A DNA stretch of 64,000 nt from Collybia mongolica (GCA_013420905.1 JAAXNY010000010.1:62001-126000); one strand, 5' to 3'; counted from the first letter of the stretch, positions 11,465 through 23,387 are shown. The notes: a model not told the origin generated them from the sequence alone. Made by a program: numbers and translations.

Positions 11465-12480
11465 ATGTCAGAAATCAGAAGGAAGCTCGTCATCGTCGGC
11501 GATGGTGCCTGTGGAAAGGTATGTGCCCTCCACCCTCGTCGTCAGCCCCACCCACGCCGGGCAGGCGGCCACATCTTTTTTCAAGTGAGACGGGCGCTGA
11601 CGGGTTTGTGTGGGCATACAGACGTGCCTGTTGATCGTGTTCTCGAAGGGCACGTTCCCAGAGGTGAGCAGCTCGCTGTTGTTGTCGTGGGTTTGGGCGT
11701 GGTGCTGACGGTGACTGGACGTAGGTTTATGTACCGACTGTGTTTGAGAACTATGTTGCGGACGTCGAGGTTGACGGCAAGCATGTTGAGCTAGCGCTAT
11801 GGGATACGGCGGGCCAGGAGGACTATGATCGGCTCCGGCCCCTCAGCTACCCAGACTCGCACGTCATCCTCATTTGCTTTGCTGTCGACTCGCCAGATTC
11901 CCTCGATAACGTCCAGGAGAAGGTACGTCCCCCGCTCCTTGCACTTCCTGCTTGTGATACTGACGTTGCTGCTCATTCAGTGGATTTCGGAAGTCATGCA
12001 TTTCTGCGCTGGCCTCCCAATTATTTTGGTCGGCTGCAAGAAGGATCTTCGGCGTGACGGCCGTGTGATTGAGGAGTTGAGGAAAACGAGCCAGCGGCCT
12101 GTCACCCCAGAAGAGGTATGTTCTCGTCATAATTTTTGACTTTGGTAACACCTCGTCAACTCTACATTAAATATCCGCTATCCTATCGTTCCCCATCCGT
12201 GCTACCCCCGCTCATATTTCCATCTCTACCCTCATCCTCTTTCATCATCCCTCCTGCAACATTTTTGCATTCTTTGCCTCTAACCTGAACAACCTTGCTA
12301 ACCCCTATCCTCCACTAGGGCATGGCTGTCGCACAGAAGATCGGGGCCAAACACTACCTCGAGTGCTCTGCCAAGTCCGGCGAGGGCGTGCGTGAGGTCT
12401 TCCAATATGCTACCCGTGCCGCCCTGCTCTCCCGGGCCGGCGGACGTAGCGGCCGCAAAAAGAGCTGTATCGTGCTGTGA
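11465..12480 (+). CDS. RHO1: Rho1-type small GTPase
   Basis: Five exons (11465-11518, 11622-11663, 11725-11922, 11981-12115, 12319-12480) give 196 residues, normal for Rho1. Visible motifs: P-loop GDGACGKT (residues 12-19), effector region [10 protein letters not shown] (33-42), switch II DTAGQE with catalytic Gln63, and the Rho signature [11 protein letters not shown]. The protein ends in CIVL, a CaaX box whose final Leu predicts geranylgeranylation and membrane attachment. In fungi Rho1 activates beta-1,3-glucan synthase and protein kinase C in the cell-wall integrity pathway. Intron 4 (203 bp) is long for this region. All exon phases fit and the amino-acid sequence is highly conserved, so the gene looks functional. 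Confidence 0.97.
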
Positions 12481-13855
12481 GGCGCCCGCGCTACGCGAGA
12501 TGATTGGTGGAGGTGAGGGACAGGAGCGGGATGGGACGCTGTTATCTACTACACGCAGAGGACTTTCAATTCGTACGTACCTTGAATGACCGTGCCGCCC
12601 CCTCCCTTCTTGACCTCCCCTTGCCCTCCTCCCTACCATCGACTCGCACCCACATCAGATACACTTTTTGTCCTTTTCTTTTTTTGCATACGACACGCCT
12701 CGCTCTTGCTGCTGCTACCTCTCTCTCGCCTGTCTCCCTCTCCCCACCCCGCTTTTATTACAATACCCGACGAATTTTTATGATGCATTTTCGACTCTTT
12801 TCGGTTGTGATAATGTCGGGGTGTGCGGTGATTTTTATTACTCTTTTTTTCCCCTCTTCTGGACTTGGATCTGGTGGTGTGTTTGGCGAAGATGAATGTG
12901 TGCCGGTTTTGTTCTGGGCCCTCGGCGTTCGTGGTTTTCTGGTATCTGGCCCTTGCAGAGATTTCGCTTTGTGGTCGTTTTGTGGCGACCTGGTTTCGGG
13001 TTGAATTTCTTAGTTTGGTTCGAAGGTGGCTGAGCTAGCCGCCACGAACCAGTTCGTTACCCGGATGTTAAGAATGACGTCATTTTATTTTCCCTCTTTA
13101 TTCGAGCAGGCGGCGAGGAACTTTACAGGTACGTACTTTATATTGGATGCATGTGTATTGTGACTCCAATTTTACGCAGTGAACGTTTCTATTTTTTGAC
13201 AGTTGCGTATGATCACGAATAGACATCCACACAAGCTATACTCGTACGAGGTACTGCAGCTCCAGACGTTGAAAACCTCGTAACCATCGCTGAAAGCTGG
13301 AAATTTGTTCATCATATTGGGTTCCTTTTACCTCCATACACCAACGCGCGTCTCCGATCTCATCTGATGCTCGACTGATTATTCGAATTAGGGAAGCTTC
13401 CCTTGTATGATTTTGCAACGTTTGGGTGGCATCATGTTTGTGATACTCACTTTGTTCCCTTTTTCTATGTTAGATACGCGGTATACTATGCCATGAGTAC
13501 GGGCATGTGATGCATCTTGTATATATTCTGTAACAAGCGCATTCACTTACATCTTAGTTCTAGGCCCCCCGCGACGCAAACGAACCCGACTTCTCTTTTA
13601 AACACTCCCCGACAGTCGAGCCTCACAGCAGCGAGTTTTGGCCCCCCACCTCAGCTATGGTGACTGAGCAGCCGACCGAGCGGGGCTAATTTCCTCTGGT
13701 CCCGTTACTGAAGCATGCCTCCAGATTATGGAATATATATAATAGCCTTGGAATACCCTACTTCCATGTGCAGAATTTGACTCCTCCTTTTAAGGCACAC
13801 CCGATTTCAATCTCCGTATTCTTACTGTAATATACGAGTATAAACCAAGTAATGG
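12481..13855. other. RHO1 3' flank and intergenic
   Basis: The sequence is pyrimidine-rich just after the RHO1 stop and AT-rich later. The open frame at 12504-13004 overlaps the end of the RHO1 transcript and is low-complexity. No gene is supported. Confidence 0.45.
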
Positions 13856-14858
13856 TTATAGGTATGTTATGAATGGCTTAATTTCTTTGACTTGTTCTTC
13901 AATTGTCTCTCGCCAGGTCGTTAGGCTTGATGTAACATTTGGACAGGAAGAGGTTGACGTAAATGCTTGTGCCAGATTTCGTAAAGATCCTACATCGCTC
14001 AGCGCCATGAGGATGTTGCATATAGCAGCATCGATTTTGCAATTACACGTGGCTGATGGCATGAAAGGGTGGGGGTCGACAGGGTTGAAGGAGTGAGCCA
14101 CTCCATATCTGAAAGCCGCTATTTTTGACGTCTTAGGGAATGACCGTGTTGAACGAAGAATTCTATCCCATGCGCTATGATACAGGACCTAGAGAGATTA
14201 CGCTTTACCGTTTGGAAAATTAGTTTCAATGAAGTCACGTACCCAGGGGACAATCAAACCTGCCGGTAATAATGAAAGTGCTTCTTCCAAAGGGGTGGCC
14301 AGGAGAAGCGGTGCAGCCTCGTCCACAAGGTCATTATAGCCATGTTTTGCTGCATAGCTCACGATCTCTTTTACATGATTATGGAGGAAATTCCTGTCAA
14401 GTAAAGGCCTTCGTTATGTTTCAAGGCATTCATACGCGGACAAGACGTACCGCATACAAATCTTACAAATAAGCATGGCTGGAAATACTTGATATTTCTC
14501 TACTGCTTCCGCGAGGGGTGCAAGCGTCTCAAACGGGAGCAGAGAGACGTCTGGCTGCGGCATTGGATAAATATATTGGAACATGAGCTCAAGTGTCTCT
14601 GATGATTCGCTGAGTGCAACGGTCTGTTCCTGTGTTTCGAAATCGGGAGGCGGAAATGCGCCCGTAGTACTTTCGAGGTTCCTTCTGTGGATGCTGAACA
14701 AGACGTTGTCAGCGGATTTGAAGATGACATCTGCAGAGCTGGCGTTGACTGTGATCGATGGGGATTATGGTCAGCCCTGGGTGGACGTATATCCGAATGA
14801 TGAAGAATTCACAGAGTACGGATTGTTGGGGAGCTGGAGAGTTCAGGTCATTTGACAT
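13856..14858 (-). CDS. BTB/POZ domain protein, copy 2
   Basis: Reading on the minus strand, four exons (14813-14858, 14451-14748, 14243-14393, 13856-14188) join to 275 residues. The BTB core reads SADVIFKSADNVLFSIHRRN, then VALSESSETLELMFQYIYP and LAEAVEKYQVFPA. The final exon has a cysteine-containing segment (MPSATCNCKIDAA) and a Trp helix (LTTWRETIEEQ). Exon 2 (298 bp) and exon 3 (151 bp) match copy 3 exactly in length and intron phases match both paralogues. The start at 14858 was chosen because a GTGAAT donor after 46 nt restores phase. Likely a cullin-3 adaptor type or signalling protein; function not known. Confidence 0.88.
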
Positions 14859-15599
14859 TCTGTGGAGGTGCGTAACTGTGGCTAGGAGAGAGATCAAAGT
14901 GTTGGGGATTCGAATATGGGCACTCCCCCACTTACACCGATACCTCGTGGTCCAACATCTCGTGATTTCGGGCACCACAATACCAGCGCCAACAAAGCGC
15001 CTAAGTGATGAAGAATACCTACAAAAGGAGTAGTTCCTTCTGTCTTTTCGCCGAGTCTCCTTCGATTCTAACCCTCCTGAATGGATGGGAATGCATGTAC
15101 AAATATACCTGTCTTCTGCAAACATGAAGCATTTGAAAAAAACGCATTCGACGCTGTCTTATAAACTCAACTTAACCATAATCACACATAAACGGCAAAT
15201 GGCTTGATCGCTGCAACACCCCCTCTGATCGCTCTCCCACCATCTGTTGAGTTTTACTGCGACCTACGGCGTGGCTGATGGTCCGAATGTATGGTCCAAG
15301 TATCACAGAGAATGCACGTCATGCAGCTTCTTCATGGCATCGTATAACGCCTTCAGGTTTTCAATACTGGGACATGGTGATGATGATTACCAATATACAG
15401 TGCAACGTTCGAAAATGCTGGTCTGAGGGGAAAGATTGCGCCAGGCGAAGTTTACTATTCCAAGGGCCATAGTAAAGAGTCTAGAGATATAATGATTTAG
15501 ATTATCAGAATATTCGGTGATGGCCACAAACGCAAGGAATGGCGAGGTCCGACAGGAGTTTAAACAAAACATTCCCTAAGGGCATGTCTAGGAGAGTGT
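14859..15599. other. Intergenic between BTB copies
   Basis: The frame upstream of the copy 2 start stays open to about 15125 on the minus strand, but nothing in it resembles the paralogues. Faint similarity to BTB gene tails may exist near 15390-15570 (minus) but is too weak to call. Confidence 0.35.
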
Positions 15600-16116
15600 G
15601 AGCAGTTTTCTCCTACAAATCACTGTACCCATGCTGGCATATGCCTTTACGAAATCACGCACCCAAGGAGAGACAAGACCCTCGGAGCTTCACCCGCGCT
15701 TCCTGACCGGCATGACCAAGAGGAGAGATACAGCTTCTGCCACTAAATCTTTATACCTATGTTTATAAGCATACCCCTATGTGCAATCATTCTATAAACT
15801 CATTATTCATTTTCAATTATTAAATGAAAGAAGTATGAGACCAACCGCACGCAGGTTTTGCAAAATAATATGTCCGGGAACACTTGGTATTTCTCAGTGG
15901 CTTTCGCGAGTGGCGCAATCAGGCTATGGCATGGAGCAAATGTACCGAAATTTAAGCTCGAGAGTTTCTGACAATTCGCTGAGTGCGAAAATCTAGCCCC
16001 GCGTCGAGAATTCGGGGGGTGGAAAATCCCGTAACGACGTCAAGGTACTTTCAATTTATGCCGAACAAAACATTATCAGAAGATTGAAAGACCATATCTA
16101 CATCGTGCCCATCGAC
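15600..16116 (-). pseudogene. BTB/POZ pseudogene
   Basis: The minus strand keeps the layout of the intact copies in broken form. Below 16116, right after an intron-like end (ATCACAG), come VDMVFQSSDNVLFGI and then a TGA where the paralogues read HRKNLE. Frameshifts follow, and pieces of the YIYP and LAEA.EKYQVFP helices are found in other frames. Around 15663-15780 a third-exon relic reads KHRYKDLVAEAVSLLL and ends in SPWV at the usual splice position. Stops and shifts in both parts show it is not functional. Confidence 0.75.
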
Positions 16117-16511
16117 TGTGATCGATCATGATTACAGTGAGCTTGACGGATCCTAAAGGTTTCGAACACTCACAAGGCGGGGGTGGCTGAATTTGAACTT
16201 TCGCGATGTCTCTCTGCTCAGGCATGGTGCGAGATTACTAGGGTTTGTAAGATTGTAGATACCGAGGAATGATCTGAAATATGTTCTCCTACCACATGCA
16301 CAGCAGCCTCGTGCCTCAGCTTCTCGTGAGCCTAAACCCAAACATACCCGATTATAGGTAAATCAAAACAATACCAAACGCTTCGTGTATCTCCATTGAC
16401 AAAGCAATAGTACGTGTGCCTATATTACTACCAGAAATTAGCTTGAATTTTTCTGAATTTACACCGGGTTAGTAACACCTTTACATAGTTCTCCTAATCT
16501 GCGATTGAATT
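16117..16511. other. Intergenic
   Basis: AT-rich; no supported gene. Possible 3' region of BTB copy 3. Confidence 0.4.
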
Positions 16512-17522
16512 TTATAAATACTCCAGAAGAGGCTTCAGTTGTTGAATTTCTGCCTCCACTGACGTGCGCCAAGCGAGCACTTCCACTGCGATATGTGGAC
16601 AGCACACCTTGTATGGGCTGAAGACACGATCGAGGTTCCGAAGGGACCGTAAGTCTTGAATTTCTCGGAGAATTTCGTAATATATGTTGTCAACAACACA
16701 TTCACAGCGAGCGCACTGCCTTCTGACTTGATGTGCAGTCGTCACGCCATCTAAATATGGGGACGATACCAGTCGCATTTCAACAGGTACTGCGTAGCGC
16801 TTCGACCTGGCATTGATGAGAACTTTGTTCCAGCTTTCATGATAGCGCACCTGAGTTTCTTTAAGTTTGAGTTACAAGGTCAATAGTTTGAATGGGATAT
16901 GTCGTACCCAAGGAACAATGAGATCAAGAGGAAGTTGAGTAACCATCTCTTCAAGTGGCGTAGTAATCAGGAGAGGCGCCACTTCACTAGCGATATCATA
17001 ATATCCATGCCGAGCAGCATACGTCATGACTTGGGGGCCGTGCTGTGGAAGAAAGTTCCTGTTACGATTTTATCAAGTTTCCCCATCATGTGAAGGAAAA
17101 TGCCCTATACCTCATCCGGATCTTACAGATGTTGATTGCTGAAAAAACCTCATACTTCTCCGCAGCTTCTGCTAGTGAGGCGAGCTCCGTGAATTCTGTG
17201 GTTTCAAGGTCCGGGTGAGGGCGGGGATAGATGAACTGGAAAAGCAACTCGAGAGTTGACGAGGTTTCGGTGAGCGGAACAACCTCGTTATTGGTATTGA
17301 ATTCAGATGGCGGAAATCCTGCTGCATGGGTTTCGAGATTCTTCCTGTGAATTCCGAAAAGGACACCATCGCAGGATTGGAAAGTCACATCTGAATCAAT
17401 GGCGTTGACTGTACGAGGATTGCGGAACGACATTAAGGAACACATTTCCTTTGATATTTCATCGACTTACAAAGTTCGGAAACTCGTTTCTGTTGGCTTT
17501 GCGGAGCCTCAGGGGTAGACAT
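16512..17522 (-). CDS. BTB/POZ domain protein, copy 3
   Basis: Four minus-strand exons (17471-17522, 17111-17408, 16908-17058, 16512-16850) give 279 residues. The BTB core reads DSDVTFQSCDGVLFGIHRKN, then VVPLTETSSTLELLFQFIYP and LAEAAEKYEVFSA. The third exon ends LIVPW as in copies 1 and 2. The last exon begins VRYHESWNKVL, holds a cysteine-rich pair (QCARCEC) and ends in a Trp-Arg helix and LKPLLEYL. Introns are 52-62 bp with GT-AG ends. Exon 1 ends in phase 1 exactly as in copy 2. A family member of unknown specific role. Confidence 0.88.
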
Positions 17523-17982
17523 GATGGAGTGTAAGAGTCTGGACCAGTTCGACGATTTTTGTTCAAACTTGTTTCCGACACCAAAAGAGAGGGGATTAGC
17601 TCTTGATTAAGGCTCATTATGTATACCATACTCAATCAAAAAATCAGTTTTGAGGTGCCTCGCCGCAGAGAATTTCGAATAAAGAAATTGTCATGAAGGA
17701 TGGAGTTGAAGAAGTTCGCGTCATATTTTGCGCTACCACCAGTATCACGTGCCTGGGGATCGATTGATCAAAATCAACTCTAATTCGCCTGATTTCACCT
17801 TATTCGACCTAATTTTGTCGAGCTTTTGGTTGAAGTCATATCATTATCGTATTTAAGTGATTTGACCCAAAAGTTCCAAGGTGGAATCAGCCCAACGCCT
17901 CAGGTTTCGTGACGGAACAACGTAAGAAATAAATCAACAAGTTGTCAATATGTAGAGTCAGGGTCCTTAAACAAGACTACAA
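17523..17982. other. Intergenic, convergent/divergent spacer
   Basis: No gene supported. It holds the 5' flank of BTB copy 3 and the 3' flank of the acetyltransferase gene. Confidence 0.4.
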
Positions 17983-18926
17983 TTACATGTCCGGTCCAGG
18001 TGCCTTCACAAGTACTAGGTACTCGTGGCCCTCAGGAAGGTATCCTAGAGGCCATGATACTTTATTCCCTAATCCTGCTTTCCATCGAGCGAGCGTCTCC
18101 GTCGGCTCGGCCCGATCGACAAAGAACGACGTAAAAAGGGTGCAGACAGGTCGTTCCGCAATGCCTCCTGAATCTCCTTCGTCCCCAAACAAGGAACCGT
18201 GTGGTTCTGATGTTTTAATATAATCAATTGGGGTGGTGTCAAGCACTGCACGAATCTCTGATTGCGCAAACTTGAGGTCAAGCTGGAGCGGATTCGCCCC
18301 TGTAGTGTGAATGGTGCGAGGTAAGAAATCTGGAATACAAGTAACGAAAACAAGCACTGACTCCCGAGATGGAATGCTGCAAGACACGCAGCAGGGTGCG
18401 ATGATGCCAGGCCAAATGCGGTATGTTCTGTGCGTTTGAGGGATTGCAGTAGGAATGTTGCGATTCCGCGCCGGCGCGCGTCTTTGTGCACAACGAGCTG
18501 AGTTATCCAACAAACTATCCCTAGATCCGTGTTGAATAATGATATTCATGATTTACAACGCCAACCAACCTGGGCCATAATTCCAGCTCGTTGAGAAGGC
18601 GTGACCGATAAGACGCCCGTCAAAAGTACACGTAGCGAGGTGTGTGCATTCTCTGGGTTGGAGTGACTGTAACTCAAGCTTGTTCGCCGACATTTTCACC
18701 CGCGTTCCTACGTAACACGATCAATGACCCATCAGAGAACCGCCTCAAAAAAAAATGAAGAAAATTTACCAGCTTTTAAGTATTTGCTCATTTTGATGGC
18801 GTCCGGCCCCCAGACTCCATAGTGCTCTGAAAACAAAGTCGCGCATTCGGACATTTGCTCTGGTGTCACCTCCTGGCCGGGCGTGACGCTAAAGACGAGA
18901 GACGAGAAGTTGATGCTGGTAGACAT
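17983..18926 (-). CDS. GNAT-family N-acetyltransferase
   Basis: Four minus-strand exons (18770-18926, 18570-18707, 18362-18514, 17983-18299) join in phase to 254 residues. The acetyl-CoA binding motif A is seen at the exon 3 start: WITQLVVHKDARRRGIATFL, the Q/R-x-x-G-x-G/A type signature of the GNAT fold, preceded by the beta-strand block LATCTFDGRLIGHAFS. GNAT enzymes move an acetyl group from acetyl-CoA to an amine of a protein or small molecule; the substrate here is unknown. The C-terminal part is an extension seen in fungal homologues as I recall them. For the exon 3-4 junction a 62-bp intron was preferred over a 32-bp alternative; the latter would add ten residues. Confidence 0.8.
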
Positions 18927-20112
18927 AAGGAGAGAGGTGAGGTTTGCGGACTAACAACTAAATCTAGTAGTAAATGTCTGGGAATGTTGACGCGACTCAT
19001 TTGACCATGTTGCCGTGTCACATGACTTTCTAGCACCATCACATTAGTACAATCCAGGACCCAATAACATCCAGACCTTGAGAGTCGCATACTCGCTAAG
19101 TCCATGATATGCGTCTTTGATTTCCAGTTATGTCGAAGGCTGTTGTACGTGAGCATATTGTGGCCTCAAAACTGTCCTTTCGATGCTTCATGAACGGCTT
19201 TCCTTGTGGCTGGTGTTCGCAATTCGGCATCCAAGTATCTTTTCAATCAGAACCCTTGGGGGTACAGCATCCCTGGATCAGGTAGAGTTACTCGCATGTG
19301 GGTCGACTGAAGACCTACGTTGTTTTACTCACGAGCTCAGAGACCTAACGCGTCATTTAGCAATAGATGCATGACTCAAGGTCCAGAAATACATTATTTC
19401 CGGTGAAAGTGTCAATATCAAGTATGCTCCACCCTTTCGTATTCGTACCAATATTATCGATCACGTATCGTATGACCGTGGGCGGCGCGACCTAAGCATC
19501 GAAAGAACCACTTAGAGGGCCCTACCGACATTTTGAAAACTTGGAATCTCATGTGCAGGCTGCGAGAGGCCGTCCAGAGGGCAACAGATGGTTGAGAAAA
19601 TTGGTAGATTCCGACTTTATTCCTCCGTGTCGCGTGCATACTGTGACTGATTGTATTGGATCGGTGTTCTACGGTACTTCGCGTTGCAATCGACAATAAT
19701 GCCAGAATAGATCGAATGCGAAGTGATTTCGGGACTGGATGAAAACCAGAAGTATATTTTCTTCGACATTCATCCAGAATGCATCCATCGTGAAGCTATC
19801 TTGGGATTAGAACTGCATCGCGAAAACAAGGACGGAGGAGATGGGACCGCTTGTTCTGGGAGCGGTATAATTATCTCCAAGCAACCAAGAAAGCCAAGCT
19901 CGTCGACGCCCAAGGCGATAAATCAACCTCTGATAACAAACAGCAAAGATCCTGACAACTTTCATTCCCGGCTATCATATTCAGGCAAGGGGGTGTCTGG
20001 CCATATGGCGATTTGATGACTCCACATATTTCCAATGTCCTCCAGCAATAAAGCTTCAAGAGACTAGACCTCTGTGTCTCCTAACGACATACCTCTCGTT
20101 TGACGATCCCCC
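18927..20112. other. Intergenic
   Basis: Several open frames up to about 95 codons occur on either strand; none has motifs, a paralogue or a supported start. Promoter regions of the flanking divergent genes are expected here. Confidence 0.4.
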
Positions 20113-20842
20113 ATGAAGTCCACGATTTCGCTAGCGCTTCTCGCTCTTCTAGTAGTTGGTAAGCACGTCCAGTTGCCTTTGCATATTCGTCTGACCAAGT
20201 CGGATTTCTAGTCAATGCGGCGACAATCACACTTTTCGCGGTACAGACGATCACTGATTTCCCTATGCCATCGGAGACCTATCGTGTCGAAGGGGTTGGG
20301 GCGGATGGGGCCACAACGTATGCGAATGACATCGTATTCAGCGAGATTGTCGTTGGGCGTCTAACCGGTGGAACTACATACACAAGTGATGGAAAAACAG
20401 TCACGGAGTTGCCTCCATCGTCAACTGTGACCGAGGAGCCAAAGACTATTCATGGTAAGCAACCATCCATTTTCCCTATCCTTGATGCAGCTAGCCGAAT
20501 GGGTATTGCCACCACTTAGCAACCTTCGTCGCCGACGCGTCCAACTACGTTTGGTCGGCGTCAGAAGACCCGGCGATTACATACCCCAACATAATAGTGA
20601 GTTGCGCATTGGATGGGAAGGGAGGAGGGGCATGTGTCGATAAGGTGTGGGTGGCAGGAGAACCCACTGTCACGACGTCGTACACGGGCCCAGTCATGCC
20701 TATCCGCACACTGGTGACTGAGGATGGACCTGGTGGTGGTGACACGAAGGATAACTCTGCTATGAAGCCGGGAGTTCAGGCGTTCGTTGCTGGGGGAGTG
20801 GTTACTCTGGGCGCTCTGTTCGGTTTCTTCATGGGCATATAA
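20113..20842 (+). CDS. Secreted, probably GPI-anchored protein, family member A
   Basis: Three exons (20113-20158, 20212-20454, 20520-20842) give 203 residues. An N-terminal signal peptide (MKSTISLALLALLVVVNA) is followed by a Thr/Val-rich segment with GVGADGATTY and GGTTYTSDGKTVTE, then FVADASNYVW and SCALDGKGGGACV, and a C-terminal hydrophobic stretch (FVAGGVVTLGALFGFF) that ends the protein, the layout of a GPI-anchor signal. The same motifs occur in the minus-strand gene at 29.4-30.3 kb; both have a 243-nt middle exon. No enzymatic domain is recognised. Two Cys in the CALDG..GGACV block could pair. Probably a cell-surface protein found in many mushrooms; role unknown. Confidence 0.85.
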
Positions 20843-21562
20843 TCGATCCGTATACCATCCCGTAGACAATTGATTTTGAAGAGACTCCTGTTTGTGTTAT
20901 ACCTTGGCCATCCATCGATAAAAGTGTAGATGCGGACGCTGTAGCCCGCTCACTGAATGAGGTGTGTTTCGAGGACTTGTAGACTGCAAACACAGATCCT
21001 GTATGCGCCCATCGTTGTCCCAAAAATGGAAGTTGTTGAATTTCTCTTGAAAAGGGAGCCAATTCATGTTCAGAGTTTTATTTGGTTCCCGATTCAAATT
21101 AGCCGAGTCACATGACCGGACGCGTATAGTTCGCGTCCACTTTTTACGTGTTTTTGACGCGTTTTGGTGGCGTTGAGGTTCAGCGACAGTATGTTGGCAG
21201 GCTTTGTGGGTGAGAGATATGTATAGCATATCTCGTACGCCCACTGTGTTTTTGTTTTCACGTTGCAATCACGTTGGCGTTTCTAAAGTTATACGGCAAT
21301 CGCTGCGAGCACACTTTAGGCTTATTACCACAAAGATCGGTCCGCAGTTCCGTGTGTTCCCGATCCCATGATACGGAATTTAATGATGTAAGTCGAAAAA
21401 GAATTTTCCTGGGGGAAAACACGTGTATAGGGAAAGAAGGAAAGGTAACTTGGTATCCGTGTATAGAGGTATAGTGATTTTCTAAATATCTATAAGTATG
21501 CACCGCATTCGAGGTGGCTAAAGTCCCGAAAATGAGGGCGTTAGATAATCTAGAGTCCATAT
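20843..21562. other. Intergenic, convergent 3' flanks
   Basis: No supported gene. The flanking genes converge on this stretch. Confidence 0.45.
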
Positions 21563-22462
21563 TTACAGTAGCCAGCAGCCTTCCGCCCCCTCCAGCCTTG
21601 CCTGCCAATCCCGTCTGAAAGTCTCGTACAAATCGTCGCCATTAGGTCTTTCCAACACCTCGAACCGTACGTCTTTCCGAGGTTTCAAGGCGCCAAGCTG
21701 GTCCATCATCACCTGGTCCCTTGTGTACGACGCTGCGGGCTTTCCCGAAGCCAGTAATGCGGCCGCAGGCTGGACAATAAATTGCTGTATGCGTGATGAA
21801 AGTGTGGCAGGGAACGGCGACATATGGTCATCGCTGAACGCTTGCTGCAGCTCTGACACGAAACTGACCGCCATACTGAGACCCGAAACGCGCATGTGCG
21901 TTAGTGACGGGCAGACGTCGTCGAGACCGCCCATCTGGAGCAGGCCGTGGGGGTTGCGGTTTCCATGTAGGTGAAGCCGCTCGAGGGAGGGCATGGTTTT
22001 GGCAGTAAGGAAGGGGTAGAATCCGGAGACCGCGAGTTCGCGAAGATGGGGAAAGGACAGCCGGAATAACCGGGCGATAGCTGCGGTACTGGATACCGGA
22101 GATTTTGATATGAAAGACAGCGTCTCGGCTGTCGGTGCGGCGAAGTTGAGGACGCGTATAATTGTTGCAGAATCTGAAGGGCTGGGTGATTTCGCCCCGT
22201 TCGGTGATTTGGAGGAGGTTTGGTCGGCTATGTAGAGATGGCGTATCTGTCGTAGGTGGGCGGGGGTAGCGTCAAGCCTCGTGGCGAGCAGAGCAATGTT
22301 CCCCAGCCCGGAAACTGCTACTGACTGGTAGAGGAATGGCCGCGCGATTTCACGGAAATATCTGGATACGAGACTGAGAGCGCGTACGGTGATACCATCA
22401 TCGATGCATGCGAGTTGACAAATATAAGAATGTAATTCGGGCGGGCAAGCGTTCAAGTTCAT
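21563..22462 (-). CDS. F-box/LRR-like protein, single exon
   Basis: The minus-strand frame from ATG 22462 gives 299 residues. The N-terminus (NACPPELHSYICQLACIDDG, then VRALSLVSRYFREIARPFLYQSV) has the pattern of a fungal F-box: a Pro-x-Glu-Leu start, then a Leu-Val-Ser-x-x-Phe helix and Pro-x-Leu-Tyr. Leucine-rich segments follow (SFPHLRELAVSGF, MPSLERLHLHGN, CPSLTHMRVSGL), typical of the loose LRRs of mushroom F-box-like proteins. Such proteins recruit substrates to SCF ubiquitin ligases. The frame remains open 14 codons upstream, but without an ATG. No introns are seen, which is common in this family. Confidence 0.8.
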   Translation of the reverse strand: MNLNACPPELHSYICQLACIDDGITVRALSLVSRYFREIARPFLYQSVAVSGLGNIALLATRLDATPAHLRQIRHLYIADQTSSKSPNGAKSPSPSDSATIIRVLNFAAPTAETLSFISKSPVSSTAAIARLFRLSFPHLRELAVSGFYPFLTAKTMPSLERLHLHGNRNPHGLLQMGGLDDVCPSLTHMRVSGLSMAVSFVSELQQAFSDDHMSPFPATLSSRIQQFIVQPAAALLASGKPAASYTRDQVMMDQLGALKPRKDVRFEVLERPNGDDLYETFRRDWQARLEGAEGCWLL

Positions 22463-23379
22463 TTTGGAGGTGTCGAAGAATGACGGGAATGTATCAACCA
22501 ACAATTTGTGATCTCTGTCGCCATTTTTTTTACTATGGTTGGAATGAGTACTGATGGTGCACCGATGGCGACATTTGGCGACATCTCATATGATCACGTG
22601 ATAATTGAACTTGAGGGACATCCTCGTCATTGGCGACACATATCTTCCTGAGTTTTGCGTTGTATGTGGTGAACAATGAGGCTAGTGATAGTAGACCAAG
22701 TTAGTTAACCTATATCTGTAGAGTTCGTATCATTGATGCGTACAGCGAAGTACATCAACTTGATGTGTGAAAATTTGTGAAAATCAATTGAATTGAAACC
22801 ATATCTCGATGCCATAAGAACCGAAAAACCTGGAACCCGGCCACAAGTCGTAATTTTCTTGATATCGCCGTCGAAACCTAACTCCAGGGTTTACATTAGT
22901 TCTGAAGGCACCTAAACACTCATACCATCCGTCGCGGTGCTCATCGATGAAATTTGGAATTTGGAAGGAAAGGCGTTTTGAACCTCCGATGTCCTCATCA
23001 AAAACCAATCGGAACATCCCGAAGCCTTGCCGACGACTGGTTCGGACTACTAGTTTGGCAAAGTCTCAAATAACTGAGGGTCGCTTCTAGCCTTATTCCT
23101 CTCAGGCTTGACTCGTCGACGATTCAAGGTATCAAAATATCCCAAATCTCGCAGACCCACATTCCCAAGCACACGCCCCCCCCCCTCATCCCAAATCACC
23201 TAGTTTCTCAGAATTGGCGACCCAATGTCGTGACTGTGTGCGATGTTGTACAAAGTACTAGGCTCATTGTTTGATATCTGCTGAATGCACATTCACCTCC
23301 AAAAAGAGCCTGAAAACAGAACGGAAATAAACACTTCCTTTGTTATGCAACAAACGGAAACTGATACGTTGCCAAAATT
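22463..23379. other. Intergenic, with a short open frame 22784-23059 (minus)
   Basis: The minus-strand frame at 22784-23059 has a protein-like composition (FIDEHRDGWYECLGAF; Trp, Tyr and Asp well represented) but starts after a stop with no clear splice acceptor and no domain I can name. It may be the last exon of a decayed gene. The rest appears non-coding. Confidence 0.3.
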
Positions 23380-23387
23380 TATATAAG
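23380..23387 (+). promoter_or_regulatory. TATA-like element before the 23.4-23.8 kb ORFs
   Basis: TATATAAG lies 36 bp before an ATG at 23423. That ATG frame closes after 31 codons, while the better-looking frame (23518 on) is offset by one. Confidence 0.35.

Noticed and set aside
11327..11794. 155-codon plus-strand frame over the RHO1 5' part
   Set aside because: It reads through RHO1 intron 1 and 2; the spliced RHO1 model is far better supported.
18300..18361. A 32-bp intron (18330-18361) in the acetyltransferase gene
   Set aside because: Shorter than all other introns seen here; the 62-bp alternative keeps the frame and has a normal length.
21723..21974. 83-codon plus-strand frame inside the F-box-like gene
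   Set aside because: Antisense shadow of the minus-strand F-box/LRR-like coding exon.
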